A DNA stretch of 64,000 nt from Saccopteryx bilineata (GCF_036850765.1 NC_089495.1:23280875-23344874); one strand, 5' to 3'; positions 1-12,101 are shown, numbered from the stretch's first letter. The notes: generated by a model not told the origin, from the sequence alone. Numbers and translations are program-made.

Positions 1-168
1 CACAACAGACCAAATGACCTCTTGCTTGAGCCAGCAACCTTGGACTCAAGCTGGTGAGCCTTGATCAAACCCAATGAGCCCAGGCTCAAGCTGACCTTGG
101 GGTCTCGAACCTGGGTCCTCCGCATCCCAGTCTAATGCTCTATCCACTGCTCCACCGCCTGGCCAGGC
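1..168 (-). mobile_element. tRNA-derived SINE (type B, 'GCCTGACCAGGCGGTGG' head), cut by window start
   Basis: Minus-strand copy: the tRNA-like head (reverse of gcctggccaggcggtgg...) ends at 168, and the body with repeated 'caagctggtgagc' words runs back to base 1. The tail lies outside the window. Type B is seen again at 10895, 14890, 22349 and 25658. Confidence 0.85.
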
Positions 169-2058
169 TCATTGTTTTGTTTCTTGATCTTTTTCTCAGC
201 ACTTGATTAGGGGTTGAAAAATGGTGATTTTTCCTAATTCCTTTTGTCTACCCTGAAGTAGTATAGTTAGTTCATCAAAAAATAATAATAATAAATAAAT
301 TAAAGCCTAGCTCTTTCCCTTTTGGTTATCTGCATTAGTGATCACTGCCTTATGGGAGCATTTTGTTCATTGCTTTTCCCCCTGGTGCTTTCTGTATGAT
401 TTTGTATCTCTATTTTCAGAGCATCTCCGTGTATTGCAGTCATTTCTTTTCTCTGAATCCTGGAGACAAGGAAAGGGCAGCATGTGTTTTGATGGAAGGA
501 AATTCCTGGGCTGCCTCAGTGGGCCGAGCTGGGGACTGCCCCTCTCTGTGGGGGAGGCGGCTTTTGCGGCCTGGAGATGCCGGACTGGGTGGGGCGCCTG
601 GGCCCACTTGCGTCCCCGAGTGTTCAGTGGGACCTGTCACCATGGGACTGTCATGAACTTCTCTGGCTGCTTATCTTGTCAAAGCTCCTTTTTTATCCAC
701 AGAAAAGGCTACTTTGACCACCTTGCTAAGAATGAAGATTTTTAGAAAGAAAATAGGTTGGTTTAAAATATATATATATTCAGGTACCTTAATTAGGAGC
801 TGCAGTAGAACACTGGGATTGTTAGTGGCTATGTGGAATTGGTTATTTTCTTGATAACTTTATGAATCTGTGAGCAGAAGAGCAATGAAAATTCGTTCTA
901 CCTGTCCAGTCATTTCCCTCGGTGAAGTAAAACTAAACATGGAAAGGTGGGACATGTAACGGCCAGAATGTTCATCAAAAGGAAATGAATTTATCTCATA
1001 AAGAGTGTCTTTGAATCATGCACATCAAATAAACATAACACAGACTGTGCAGAGATATTGACTAGATGCTTTAGAATAAGCTCAGGGGGCAGAAAGTTAA
1101 ATATTTAGATTAGTGTGGAATGTTAGCTTTGTAGCAGTGTGCCATTGATGGAGTATTCCTGGAACATGTCTCCTCTGCTTGTTTTAACATCTGACCTTGG
1201 TCCCTGAAATGGAATGTGTAGACAGGAAGACACTCAGTGATATGGGCGCGTTTGTTTGACATTTCTCTTTGTTGTATAAGCCATTTAGTTGTTTCTTTGC
1301 ACTCTCTTTAATACTATTGAAAATTTGGTGGCTTTCTAGAATCGAGACAGTATGGATCTGTCATTTCATTATGATCTGTCTGGGTTCACTAACTCCCCCC
1401 CCCCAAAAAAAAAAGACTAGACACTTGAGTCTGAGACTGAACTTGTCTTTTTGCGTCTTGTGTTTATAAAGAGTAGATTGATTCCATCCACAAGTACAGT
1501 GCCTGGCACAGGGGTTGGGAACTTAGTAGGCACTTTGGAATGAGGATGTTGGTTTCCCTGTCTCTCCCCCTCTACTATATGTATCATCATATATAAACTG
1601 ATTCATTCTGTCTCATAGGCAAAAATGGCATGGCATTAATGATTTCTTAATACAGTTAATTTCATATTCTCATTGACCATTTAACTTAAGAGTGGTATTT
1701 TCCCATTTGTCTATTTTTTATTTTCCTTACTGATATGTCGATGTCAGAACAATGCTTTCTTGATCAGTGTGGTTAATTTCCAGTGGATAATTTCTTTATC
1801 ATTTGGTTGAAGGAGAAGCTAGCAGTTGTTTACCTTATCCCTGTCTCTCAAAATGGATAATATGAGCACCCCTCAGAGCTGGTGGTTTCTCTTGAATACA
1901 GTGATGAGCTCCCTGTTGTGTTTGACCTGGCTGGGCTGTCGTGGGAAGGAGATGTGTTTTGAAATATGTTAAGCACCACACAAAGGCACTTCGCAAATGG
2001 CGCGGCTACACCCGGAGGACTTGAAGCTCCGTTTGGAGCGTCCTTTGGAAGCCAGTTC
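169..2058. other. RBPMS intron, no gene seen
   Basis: A/T-rich unique-looking sequence with short low-complexity runs: an ATA/AAT-rich stretch at 281-301, (TA)n at 765-779 and a C8/A10 run at 1397-1414. Short ORFs on both strands show no recognisable domain. Nothing else seen. Confidence 0.6.
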
Positions 2059-2066
2059 CTCTAGAA

Positions 2067-2437
2067 CAGGGGTCTCAAACTCAACTCAGCATGTGGGCCG
2101 CAGAGCAAGATCACAGCCCTTCCGCGGGCCGCACTAGGTCTACAAAAGGCAACTGTTACGCAACACTTTTCTCACTGCAGTTGAAAACAAAAAAAAAAAT
2201 CAGTACAACAAGCACAATCGTACATGCAGTTTACTCAGTGTCACAAAATGACCAGAAACTGTAGTTCGCATCACAACTGCTGTTAACTAAGCTAATATCT
2301 AGCTAGGATGCTAGAGAAATGAAAAATACAAGTAGGCCCCTAGGCTTACTTAATTTTATCCAAAATCTTTTGAACTTTGTGGATTAGTCTGCGGGCCGCA
2401 CAAAATTGTTTGGCGGGCCGCGAGTTTGAGACCCCTG
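2067..2437. mobile_element. Non-autonomous hAT element, 371 bp, with perfect 8-bp target duplication
   Basis: Terminal inverted repeats CAGGGGTCTCAAACTC / GAGTTTGAGACCCCTG bound the element. The flanks are an identical CTCTAGAA at 2059-2066 and 2438-2445, which fits the hAT target preference nTCTAGAn. There is no transposase frame. The right 100 bp is shared with the element at 56281. Confidence 0.92.
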
Positions 2438-2445
2438 CTCTAGAA

Positions 2446-3584
2446 GTACCTTTTTCTTTTCTTGATTCCTGGCCTCTCACAGAGTCCACAAGTTGCATTA
2501 TACATAATACAGAGAGTAATTGTGATGTAAATACCTCTTTGGATATTGCTTTCTGGTTAAGTAGGAGAATAATCAATAACCAAGAGGACAGAGAAGAAAA
2601 GAGAGTTTACATGTACAAGTTGATTGTTATCTTGCTGTGTTATTATTTTTAGTGGTGGCCTAATTTTTTATTTTTAACTTTTTGTTATGGAAAATTTCGA
2701 ACTTACACAAAAGTAGTATTTTTAGCTTAATATCTTTTAACTGAATCAATTTAAATCTATTCTTTCTCTACATTTGGTTGAGTTTCTTCTCATTCTGTCT
2801 TTTTCTCCTTGCATTATATTGGTTGAGGGACCCAGAGTGTTTGTCCGCTAAGTTCCTATAGTGTGGGTCTCTTCTATTGTGTCTCTGTGATGTTGTTGAG
2901 CACGTTCCTGTTTTTGAATTCTCTGTAAATTAGTAGCCATCAATTCTCTTTACCTAGATTTGTTCGTTAATTGCCTGTTCCTTTTTATATTTAGTTGTTT
3001 ACTTCTCTTAGTTATTTTAATGTATTTCATGAAATTTAAGACATTTTACATAGTTGCCAAATAACCTTGTATAAAAATTACACGTTTACAAAGCTAACAG
3101 CCAGGTATAGAGAACTCACATTTTACTTTTCATATTCTGTAGATGAGGTATCTGAGGCTTAAGAGGAAATAGAGATTTCCCTAAGATCGCACACCGCAGT
3201 ACCAAGGATTTAACACAAATCTTGACCTGATCTTGTACATCACACTAGCTTCCTTCTTCTCTTCCCACAGACCCAGGGAGTTGTTCATCTTCATTTAGGA
3301 GGAATGATAGAAAGTAAGAAATAAAAAAGACAAGGTGAGATATTAAAAGGAAGGAACTGAACGGTGAACATTGGCAAGTTAGACACAAGTGTGATTTCCA
3401 CAACATTCCCCAGTTTCTCCACTCATTTTGATGTTCCCAGGCTTAGAATGAATAGTATGCCATTGATTATCATTACTTAAGTCTACTAATTCATTGAATG
3501 AACCTGTGTATTTTTTGAAGTATATATATGACCAAACATCAGTGGCTTTAGAATCTTAATTTCAAACTTTGCCAGAAACACTAC
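2446..3584. other. RBPMS intron with ancient repeat remnants
   Basis: 2640-3100 resembles an old, unclassified interspersed repeat (A/T-rich). 3115-3240 has MIR-like wording ('gatgaggtatctgaggctt ... aagatcgcacaccgcag'). No exon or gene recognised. Confidence 0.5.
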
Positions 3585-3936
3585 TTTTTTTTTTTTTTAA
3601 GTGAGAGGAGGGGAGATAGAAACACAGACTCCTGCATGCACCCCGACAGGGATCCACCCAGCAACCCCTGCCTGGGGCTAATGTTCTGCCCATCTGGGTC
3701 CATGCCCGCAACCAAGCTATTTTTAGCACCTGAGGTGGAGGCTCCACGAAGCCCTCCTCAGCAACTGGGGCCAATGCGCTTGAACCAGTTAAGCTATGGC
3801 TGTGGAAGGAGAAGAGAGAGAGGGCGAGGGAGGAGAAGCAGATAGTTGCTTCTCCTGTGTGCCCTGACTGGGAATTGAACCCGGGACTTCTACACGCTGA
3901 GCCCACGCTCTACCACTGAGCCAACAGGCCAGGGCC
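3585..3936 (-). mobile_element. tRNA-derived SINE (type A, long form), diverged
   Basis: Poly-T at the left and the reverse of 'ggccctggcctgttggctcagtgg' at the right show a minus-strand insertion. The body carries 'cagatagttgcttctcctgtg' and the ggatccaccc block of type A. It is older than the copies at 20093, 24066 and 40066: the double CTCF-like block is degraded. A weak target duplication 'actac' is visible on both sides. Confidence 0.85.
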
Positions 3937-5094
3937 AAGACTACATTTTAGTAGTACCTTCTCCCATGTCCTTTAAAAAAACCCATTTATTAAAACTATA
4001 CAAAGTACCAGAGCTCAAATCTATGGGAACACTCCAAGTTTAGTCCATCATTTCACCTAAACATGCCATTTTCCCTAACACTTCTCTCTTAATTTATCAG
4101 TGATATGTTTATGAAGAAATTTAATCTAGATGTGTTTGACAGGCCTTGTCATTAAAAGGTATTTCAAAAGCCATTTTATTATATAATAAACATTTCTCAA
4201 ATTTATTTTGTTTAACTTCTTTCCCTAAAATAGCAATTTAGTTATACTTCTGGCAAATAGTTACTTCTCAAAGGTTGAGTAGTCATTTTGTGTAGAAGCT
4301 AAGTTTAGCAATTAGCAATATCACACTTGTAGTTTAATTCCAAGTGAACTTTTAAAAGTCTAAAATATATTGGCCTCTCCCAAGGCCCAGATTGTGATAT
4401 TAACAAATGCCAAAAGAGATGTGCAAACAGGAAACTATGTGATTCTTTTAAAATCATATAGTCCTTTTCCACTTGACCCTCCCCCACCAAAATAAAAAAG
4501 AATCTACAGTAATCCTGTGGAATTTTAGAAATCTTTGTTTTTCTTCCCCCCACCTCCCTATTTATATATTTTAAGTGCCACCTGATATGGCAAACAAATG
4601 TAAATGATGTCCTTTCACAGTTCCCTGGCTTCCTCTCTGAAGTCATCTAAAATTCCGGAGCCATAATACAAACCATCAGATAAAAGCGGGAGACTTGTAC
4701 TTGAGAAACACGAAGTGCCTTAAAACGATTAAATGAAACCACAAGAGCGATTTTTCCAGTTTTCAGAAGGAGTTGTGTTCCTCCTTTAGCTGAGTGCGAA
4801 TGAGATTTTAGTTCAGGAGAATGGGAACTCCTTGAGGGGGGACTAGAGGTAGGTCAAGCCTGGTGTAGAGAAAGGTGTTTGATGGGCCACAGACCCTAAA
4901 GCCAGGGAGATTAGATTGCAGGTCTCTGGGCCACCCACATAGTGCTCCCACTGCCAGCCCGGCCCTTGGAACAGGCCCTCCAGCCTGCCTCCTCAACCCT
5001 GCCCACTTCCTCCGAGGCTCCCCCCCTTCTCTAAATACCATACACAGTGTTTGCAGGCCCCTCATCACTTGGTGAAATGGATTGTAAGATACTT
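3937..5094. other. RBPMS intron, no gene seen
   Basis: A/T-rich unique-looking sequence. No splice-bounded ORF, RNA gene or clear repeat recognised. Confidence 0.5.
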
Positions 5095-6290
5095 GATGCA
5101 TTTTGTTGGGCAGATGAGTTTGTAAAATTTGTGGGTTTTGAGTTTGCTCACTTTTAGTGTTAAAAAATGGCGTGGGGCAGTGCCAGGTGTGTGATCTGTG
5201 AAATTACCTTCTGCTTGGGAAGGGCCATTGTTATGCTAATGTTGCTGGAGAAGAGGTTTTCACACCAGAAAAGTTTTAAAAGGGGAGAAGGAGAAGGGAA
5301 AAGAGGAGAAGCCAAGATGGCAGGGGAAGAGAGAGAATTCAGTTTTGCAGAGTAAGAACCCATGTTGGCAGATGGGGAACCAGAGGTGAGGGGCTTTGGG
5401 ACCGGTGAGGCCTTTGATTCTAGAAGGAACCAGTGAAGATTCTCCTGGTTGTGGAACCGGAGAATGTCAGTGGCTTTGTGAGCTCTGAATGAAGAGGGAC
5501 GTGTTTTCCCTGTGTGTTTGCTCATCAGTTGATGCGAGTCTTTGTTGGTCAAATAAGTTTGTAAATATGATATGTAGGTTTGCTTGCTTATAGTTCGCAT
5601 TGGGTGTGGGAGACAGGCTGTAAGCAGGCAGGGTTGTTATGCTCTAAGGCTTAATTTTAAGACTAAGCCTTTCCCACCCTAAGTGACTTTGTATCAGAGA
5701 CTTCCTTATTTGTATATTGGATTAAAGGTTTTGATTTCTACACTATAAAAATGGGGCAGACCAGGAGCTTGCTCTCTCTCAGTTCTTGAGATTAGCATTA
5801 GAGGAGAAAGCAGAGAAAGGCCACGTGGAGGAGAGGAGAAGCAGCCAAGATGGCGGAGTGCTGAAGGAGAAGCCAGTTTGTGCAGAGAGAAGGAGATGGG
5901 GAACAGAGGTGAATAAGGCTCGTGAGGTAGGAGTCTTTGATTCTAGGAATACTCAGATGAGTCAGTGGCTTTGGGAGCCCTAAATGGAAAGGAAAGTGTT
6001 TTCCCACTGTGTGTATTTCTTGCCCGCTGGGTGCAAGCTGGGATAAAAATGATGGCCCACCAGTTCTGTGTCCGTTGTTTCATTACCGTTTGTACTAATC
6101 AAATGCGAACCTGCATGGGCCAGGCGGCTGTGATGGTGGCCATGGCTACTAGCTTTACAGTCTTGAATAAATGTAATGGCCCACCATTTTTTGGCTCCAC
6201 TGTTTCTTTACCCGTCTGCCCGAATCTAACGGGAACCTGTAAGTGCGTGGCCATGAGGGCCACGACTACTGGCTGTACACATTTCTATCC
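5095..6290 (+). mobile_element. LTR-like retroviral remnant with tandem internal duplication
   Basis: Two diverged copies of a block about 500-530 bp apart share 'gccaagatggc' (5311 and 5844), 'gggaac(c)agaggtga' (about 5376 and 5898), 'tttgattctag' (about 5413 and 5936) and 'gtcagtggcttt' (about 5466 and 5961). The second copy has a TATA box (TATAAAA, 5744-5750) and an AATAAA (6166-6171) in LTR-like order. A further duplication of about 126 bp ('atggcccacca' at about 6050 and 6177) follows. There is no gag, pol or env frame. It is best read as one or two fused solo LTRs of an endogenous retrovirus; the family is not identified. Boundaries are approximate. Confidence 0.55.
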
Positions 6291-6698
6291 AAAATTAGCA
6301 GCAGTTTGTAATAGACCTCCCCTTCCTTTCAATGAAAAGGTTGTTTAATAGATACAGATCCTGGCCTTGCCCTGAGAAGAGCCCTCTGCCCTCTGGAGAG
6401 TCTCACCTCCTTAGCACGGCACGCAGCCCTTCGTGATGCACCCCGCTCCTCAGCGGTGGCCGCTGGCTCTGCAGTACCCAGCTCCTGGGAGTCTATGCTG
6501 ATGCTTCATGTGTCCTTTCGCCCCTGAGTTTTTTGCTTCTAGAACCCATTCCTCTGGCCATAATACAGTCCTTTTGCAAATTAGCTTCCTGTCCTTCAGA
6601 AGTCACTGTAACTGTCTCCTCTAGAAAGCTTGTCTGGTCTCCAGAGGTGTGTTACTTGCCCTACTGGGCTGCTTGCTGCTATAGAACTGTGGTGATTC
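6291..6698. other. RBPMS intron, nothing recognised
   Basis: Unique-looking sequence between the LTR-like block and the hAT element; short ORFs only. Confidence 0.5.
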
Positions 6699-6706
6699 CT
6701 TTAGAG

Positions 6707-7223
6707 CAGGGGTCCCCAAACTTTTTACACAGGGGGCCAGTTCACTGTCCCTCAGACTGTTGGAGGGCCGGACTATAAAAAAACTATGAACAAATCCCTA
6801 TGCACACTGCACATATCTTATTTTAAAGTAAAACAACAAAACAGGAACAAATACAATATTTAAAATAACAAGTAAATTTAAATCAACAAACTGACCAGTA
6901 TTTCAATGGGAACTATGGGCCTGCTTTTGGCTAATGAGATGGTCAATGTCTGGTTCCATATTTGCCACTGCTAGCTAGCTGTCACAAGTGATATGACGCG
7001 TTCCCGGAGCTGTGACGCGTGCGTCCCGCATCACTGGAAGTAGTACTGTACGTGAGCGACGCTGGGCTTTGCGGCACCGCCACAGACAGTACTTCTAGCA
7101 TCCTGTGCTCCTCTCACTGATCAGCAATGAAAGAGGTGGCCCTTCTGGAAGTGCGGCGGGGCCGGATAAATGGCCTCAGGGGGCCGCATGCGGCCCCGCG
7201 GGCCCGTAGTTTGGGGACCCCTG
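6707..7223. mobile_element. Non-autonomous hAT element, 517 bp, with perfect 8-bp target duplication
   Basis: Inverted ends CAGGGGTCCCCAAACT / AGTTTGGGGACCCCTG; identical CTTTAGAG flanks at 6699-6706 and 7224-7231. The ends differ from the 2067/56281 family. The interior is CpG-rich near the right end and has no transposase frame. Confidence 0.92.
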
Positions 7224-7562
7224 CTTTAGAGAAAACCTGTCAGACAGGATTAAAATTGCCAGTGCGTAGTGGATGTTTAATAAATACTTGCTAAATTCTT
7301 GCTCCAGTCTGGTACTAACTGGCCAAACTCTTTTCTGAAACTTCTACTCACTGCCCTGTTTTTACTCCCTGGATCTTATGGAACAAACCAAATCCCATTT
7401 TTCCACGATAGCACTTCAGAATGTAGATCTCTACCCAGAACAAATGAGATACTCTGCAAAGAGTGATTTCTTATACCTGGGCAGAGAATACTTGCTTGCT
7501 TATTAAAAAACAGCTGTCAGGAGCAGAGGAGTAAAGGATAGTTTTCCTCCTGAAGAATGGCA

Positions 7563-7763
7563 GGTCCTGGCAGGTTAGCTCAGTTGGTTAGAGAGTTGTC
7601 CTGAAACCCCAGAGTTGTGAGTTCGATCCCGGGTCAGGGCACATACAGGAAGTGACCAACAAATGCACAACTAAGGGGAACAACAAATGAATGCTTTCTT
7701 TCTCTCTCCCCTATCTCTCCCCCTTCCTCTCTCTCCCTGTCACTAAAAATCAATAATAATAAA
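7563..7763 (+). mobile_element. tRNA-derived SINE (type C, short Ves-like)
   Basis: tRNA-like head with 'ggttagctcagttggttagag' wording and B box 'gagttcgatcc', a CT-rich body and an AATAATAAT tail. It is flanked by imperfect duplications 'aagaatggcagg' and 'aagaatggtagg'. Confidence 0.85.
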
Positions 7764-9715
7764 AAAGAATGGTAGGCAAAGATCTTTATTCTTAGGGTTT
7801 TTGTTCTCATCAAAGTAGGAAGACAATAAAGGTAGTAGCATAGATATTGACCACCTTCAAGTAGGATGATAGTTACAAGAAGCTCTTAAAAGTGACTCTA
7901 CTGAGATCAGAATTTTGAGCTTGATTTTATGTTAATGACTTCAAAGGCTGAGAAGGCCTGAAGTTAGGTCTTGAAACCCACACAAAGCCTTAGAAAAGCC
8001 GTCCTAAGCTACATGGCAACCCCTTGATTTACATGAATGACATTCCAGGCAAGAGGAAGAACAAATTTTCGAGTTCAATGGCAAGAATAACTTTATGAAA
8101 TTAGAACTAATTTTATGTAGCAAGAGGTGAGCTGATGGTGTGTGGTGGATATGGAAAGAAGAAAGGAAGGAATAAATGAAAATGTTTGTTAGTTCCAAGT
8201 TGTCTTTTGTCCAGAAGAAATGGAGAACTATTGGGGATTATAAGAAGGGAATTGCATTATCAGAAAGATCTCAGCAATGGGGCTTGAAGGAGATAGGGTT
8301 TTGTTTTGTTTTAGGCATTTTGTCATCCAAGAAAAATGTTGAAATGATTGAAAAGGCATCACCCAAAGTGTCAGGGTGATGATTCAGAGGGTGCTCTGGG
8401 CTCCACCCTAAAAGGGCATGCCAGCCCCCTCCCAGCCACGTGCTCCCCAGCCACGTGCCCCCCAGCCACGTGCTTCTCAGCCACGTGCTCCGGAAAGCGT
8501 TCCAGCAGCCCCCCTCTGTTTCCAGCCCCGTTTGCCCTTCCCAACCTGATTCTCATCTAAAGATATTCGAGTGCGGCAAAAAATAACTTTCCCGATGAAA
8601 CCTTGAGATTTGAGACAAATTACTGTAAGCCCTCAGGCAGGGTTCTTATTCTATATTTGCAGCAGGGACAGGGATGCCCAGACGGAAGAGGCCTGGGAGC
8701 CGGTGTGGCCTCAGTGCCGGATAGGCCCTGTCCGCCCGCCCGAGACCTCACTGCTGCCCCCAGAGGCCGATCCCGGGACGCCCAACCTCGGTTTGTTCTC
8801 CGGCCCCCACGCACCAGTTCTCCAGGTCTGCACTAAACTTCCCATTCTCCTGTCTTTTCCTGCTTTTTCCTGAAAGAGTCAGGGACAACTCTCCCAGGAG
8901 TTCCCCTTCCTTCTGTGAGATGTGTAAGCTCCTATCACGTGGCCCGCCGGTTGGCCCGCCGCCAGGGGTTACAAACGAAGCCTCGGCCCGATCCCTCCAG
9001 AACGTACCATCCAAGCCCCACGGTGCATGTGCTCTGTGCTTTGTGATCTGTTTACCAGACTGTTCCCAGCCCCTGCGGCCCGTGCTGGGCCCCAGCACTG
9101 TGTGAGAAAAGGAAAACTTGGAGGGGATCCAACATCAAGAAAATGATTGAAAGATCGGAAAGAGGAGTTGCTGTGAGAAAAGGATGAAGAAACCGGGTGG
9201 GCTTAGCTCTGAGAAGAGAGAGACGTGAGAGAGGGGTTAGAGAACAGCCCGAGGTCCCTCTGCTGGCTTCGTGTTCATCGTAGCTACGTCATCCGTAAAG
9301 ATACGGAGAAAGTATTCGTCCTTGTTTGGTGATGGACTCTCTCTGTGCAGAATGTTGCCTTGCTTAGGACGGGTGGTCCGGGTGCTCCGTCTCTGCTGTC
9401 AGGTTTTGCTCCGTTTTGCACCTCTCCTTTGGTTTGTTGTGAGGTGACGGTGAGGGAGGTGAGCTCATGTTGCATGGGCAGGTAGGATGGGGGGAATTGG
9501 AGCTCTGCAGGTATGTTTGCCTAATGGGCCCCGATGGGGACCCCGAACAGACCCTGAATCTTCCCCCCCTGCGGGGGCGGGGCACTAGGCCTTCCATAGT
9601 TCTGAGAGCTGGCATAACCTTGAGCCCGCAGGCAGAGTGTGTTCGACTTTTGGGAATCTTCAGGTATGAGAAGTCTGAAAATGAAGATAATAGCAGCAGG
9701 TATTATTCATTAAAG
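7764..9715. other. RBPMS intron, largely unique, GC-rich from about 8400 to 9100
   Basis: Many short overlapping ORFs on both strands reflect base composition; none has a recognisable domain. Contains the E-box tandem repeat at 8434-8493. No other element recognised. Confidence 0.5.
8434..8493. repeat. Four tandem 15-bp repeats, each with a CACGTG E-box
   Basis: The unit is close to cagccacgtgctccc. CACGTG occurs at 8437-8442, 8452-8457, 8467-8472 and 8482-8487, exactly 15 bp apart. CACGTG is the palindromic site for bHLH factors such as USF, MYC/MAX and CLOCK/BMAL1 (known). Function is not shown. Confidence 0.9.
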
Positions 9716-9900
9716 GTAGTCCACTGAGTTCTTTATATTCATTATCTCGTTTACTTTTCACAACAAGCTATTACAATGATTACCCTCATTTTACAAATGA
9801 GAGATCAGGCCCAGACTGTTTTTAAAATGTGTCCAGGGTCATAATTGGTAGGATTGCCTATCTGGGGTTTAAAACCAGGTCTCGGTTGCAGAGCCTAATG
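9716..9900 (-). mobile_element. MIR-type ancient SINE remnant
   Basis: Wording typical of MIR ('attatctcgtttacttttcacaac', 'cattttacaaatgagagatca') in sequence diverged from the consensus. Orientation and limits are approximate. Confidence 0.55.
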
Positions 9901-9904
9901 TGGT

Positions 9905-10350
9905 TTTGCTTTTCTTAAACAACTTTATTGAGATGTAATTCGCATACCGTACAGTTCAATTTTTTTATATTACATTATTTTTTAAATTGTGGTAAAGTAC
10001 ACGATATAAAATTTGCCATCATAACCATTTTAACTGTACAATTCAATGCCATTAACTATATTAACAATGCTTTGCAGTTATTAATACTACTGTATTTCCA
10101 AAACTTTTTCCTTGCCTTAAACAGAAGCTAACCATTAAGCAATAATTCCCTACATCCTCCCCTGTCAGCTCCCAGTAGTCTCTAATCTGCTTTCTATCTG
10201 TATGGATTTGCCTGTTCTAGATATTTCATAAAAGTGGGATCATATAATATCTGTTCTTCAGTGTCTGGCTTCTTTCTCTCAGCGTGCTGTTTTCAGGGTT
10301 CACCAGTGTTGTGATATGTTAGAATAGCATTCCTTTTATGGCTGATGACA
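9905..10350 (-). mobile_element. Old L1 3'-end fragment
   Basis: The motifs 'aactttattgagatgtaatt', 'ggtttgcctgttctaga'-like and 'gtgtctggcttctttctctc' match the reverse orientation of old mammalian L1 3' regions. Much diverged, non-coding. Confidence 0.55.
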
Positions 10351-10524
10351 TTCTGTGCTTCTGATACCACAAGCACGTTGTGTGATACGCCACTTTTTCC
10401 CTGGTGTGCAGAGGCCCGGGTTTAACTGGAGGGTACCTTACAACATAAGCTTAGGACCACTGTATAGGATGGCATCTGACCTCAGACTGGGCATCATACT
10501 ATGTTGCAGAGAACTCCATGTTGC

Positions 10525-10715
10525 GCTGTCACTTTGTAGCATTCATAGGAGTCAGACAGACCTGGGTTTCGGCATACATGTTTCACACGTAGTGGCGGGA
10601 GCGAGGGCATGTTCCTCAGCCTCTCTCACTCGAGGTTTTCTCCGTCTCTGAGGTGGAAGCAATAATAATATTTACTCTTCAGGGTTACTTTAAGACAAAT
10701 AATACACAATGGTTA
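10525..10715 (+). mobile_element. MIR-type ancient SINE remnant
   Basis: 'gagtcagacagacctgggtttc ... ctcagcctctctcactc ... aataatatttactcttcagggtt' follows MIR order on the plus strand. Confidence 0.55.
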
Positions 10716-10894
10716 TTTTTTTAATGGCTCATTTGTTGGGGTTCAGTTATTTTCTTCTGCATATTTTTACTGACATGGAATTTAACAAGTATGAAATGAA
10801 GAAATTTTTCATTCCTCATATTCAGTTCTATGTTTCTTTTTGTAACATGGGAAGAGTAAGGACCATTATGTCCCTTTGTGTTTTTACCTCTTTC

Positions 10895-10908
10895 TTTTTT
10901 TTTTTTCT

Positions 10909-10939
<31 letters not shown>

Positions 10940-11252
10940 CAGAGACAGAGCGAGAGTCAGAGAGAGGGATAGATAGGGTTAGGAACTGAGAGAGATGAGA
11001 AGCATCAATCATCAGTTTTTCATTGCAACACCTTAGTTGTTCATTGATTGCTTTCTCATATGTGCCTTGACTGCAGACCTTCAGCAGAGCGAATAACCCC
11101 TTGCTCGCGCCAGTGACTTTGGGTCCAAGCTGGTGAGCTTTTTGCTCAAGCCAGATGAGGCCACGCTCAAGCTGGCAACCCCTGGGTCTCGAACCTGGGT
11201 CCTCCACATCCCAGTCCAACGCTCTATCCACTGCGCCACCGCCTGGTCAGGC
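10895..11252 (-). mobile_element. tRNA-derived SINE (type B), near full length
   Basis: Poly-T to the left, tRNA-like head (reverse of 'gcctgaccaggcggtggcgc') at the right. A 16-bp exact target duplication TGTTTTTACCTCTTTC flanks it at 10879-10894 and 11253-11268, so it is a clean L1-mobilised insertion. Confidence 0.93.
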
Positions 11253-11375
11253 TGTTTTTACCTCTTTCAAAAAAAAAAAGCTGTAGGAATAATACATGGC
11301 TGTAGTAGAAATTCATAAAGCATAATGAGCAAAAAATATATGTAAAATTCACCATCCAGAGATAATCACAATAAT

Positions 11376-11509
11376 TGTTTTATTGATTTGAGAGAGAGAA
11401 AGAGAGAGAAGAACATCGATCTGTTTATGTATATGCCCTGACCAGGGTCGAACTGGCAATCTCTGCACTTTGGAAACGGCGCACTAACTGAGCTACCTGG
11501 CCAGAGCAG
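11376..11509 (-). mobile_element. tRNA-derived SINE (type C)
   Basis: A short copy with head 'gctctggccaggtagctcagtt' in reverse. Exact 12-bp target duplication AATCACAATAAT at 11364-11375 and 11510-11521. Confidence 0.9.
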
Positions 11510-11521
11510 AATCACAATAAT

Positions 11522-11700
11522 ATTAAATATGCTCGTTTAATTCTCATGACGACCTATAAGAACAGATACTCCTCCTCTTCTCCTTCTTCCTCTTACTTAA
11601 TTATCAGATGAGGAAATCTGGCCTTCTCCCTGGCCATGTAGCTGATGAACGGCTCGAGCCTGCGGCTCCCTGCCAAAGCATTGCGCCAATGCCTTGTTCA
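11522..11700 (-). mobile_element. MIR-type ancient SINE remnant, interrupted by the SINE at 11376
   Basis: 'aattctcatgacgacctat ... ttatcagatgaggaaatc' is MIR wording. Low-confidence limits. Confidence 0.45.
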
Positions 11701-11891
11701 AAGCACGCGCATGTGTGTGCGTGTATTTGTGGGATTCTACTGTACATGTTGTTCTAGAGCCTTTTCTCTTGCACTGAGGGTGTTAACATCTTTCCATATT
11801 ATTTTTTTAAACCTCATGTAATGCCTGGTCTAGATTTGGGGGAGGGGGGATCTTGCTGGCTTTGGGATGGCTTGGGCATGCCCTTTCTACT

Positions 11892-12089
11892 GTATGTTTT
11901 TTTCCCCATTTATTGATTTTACAGAGAGAGAGAAAAAGAGGGAAGGAGAGAGAGAACAACCCATCTCTTTGTTGTTCCGCTTATTTATGCACTCATTGGT
12001 TAACTCTTTCGTGTACCCTGACCAGAATCAAACCTGTAACCTTGGTGTATCAGGACGGTGCTCTAACCAGCTGAGGGCCCGGCCAGGGC
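11892..12089 (-). mobile_element. tRNA-derived SINE (type C)
   Basis: Reverse of 'gccctggccgggccctcagctggttagag' at the right, GA-rich body and poly-T at the left. Target duplication CCTTTCTACT on both sides (about 11882 and 12092). Confidence 0.88.
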
Positions 12090-12101
12090 TGCCTTTCTAC
12101 T

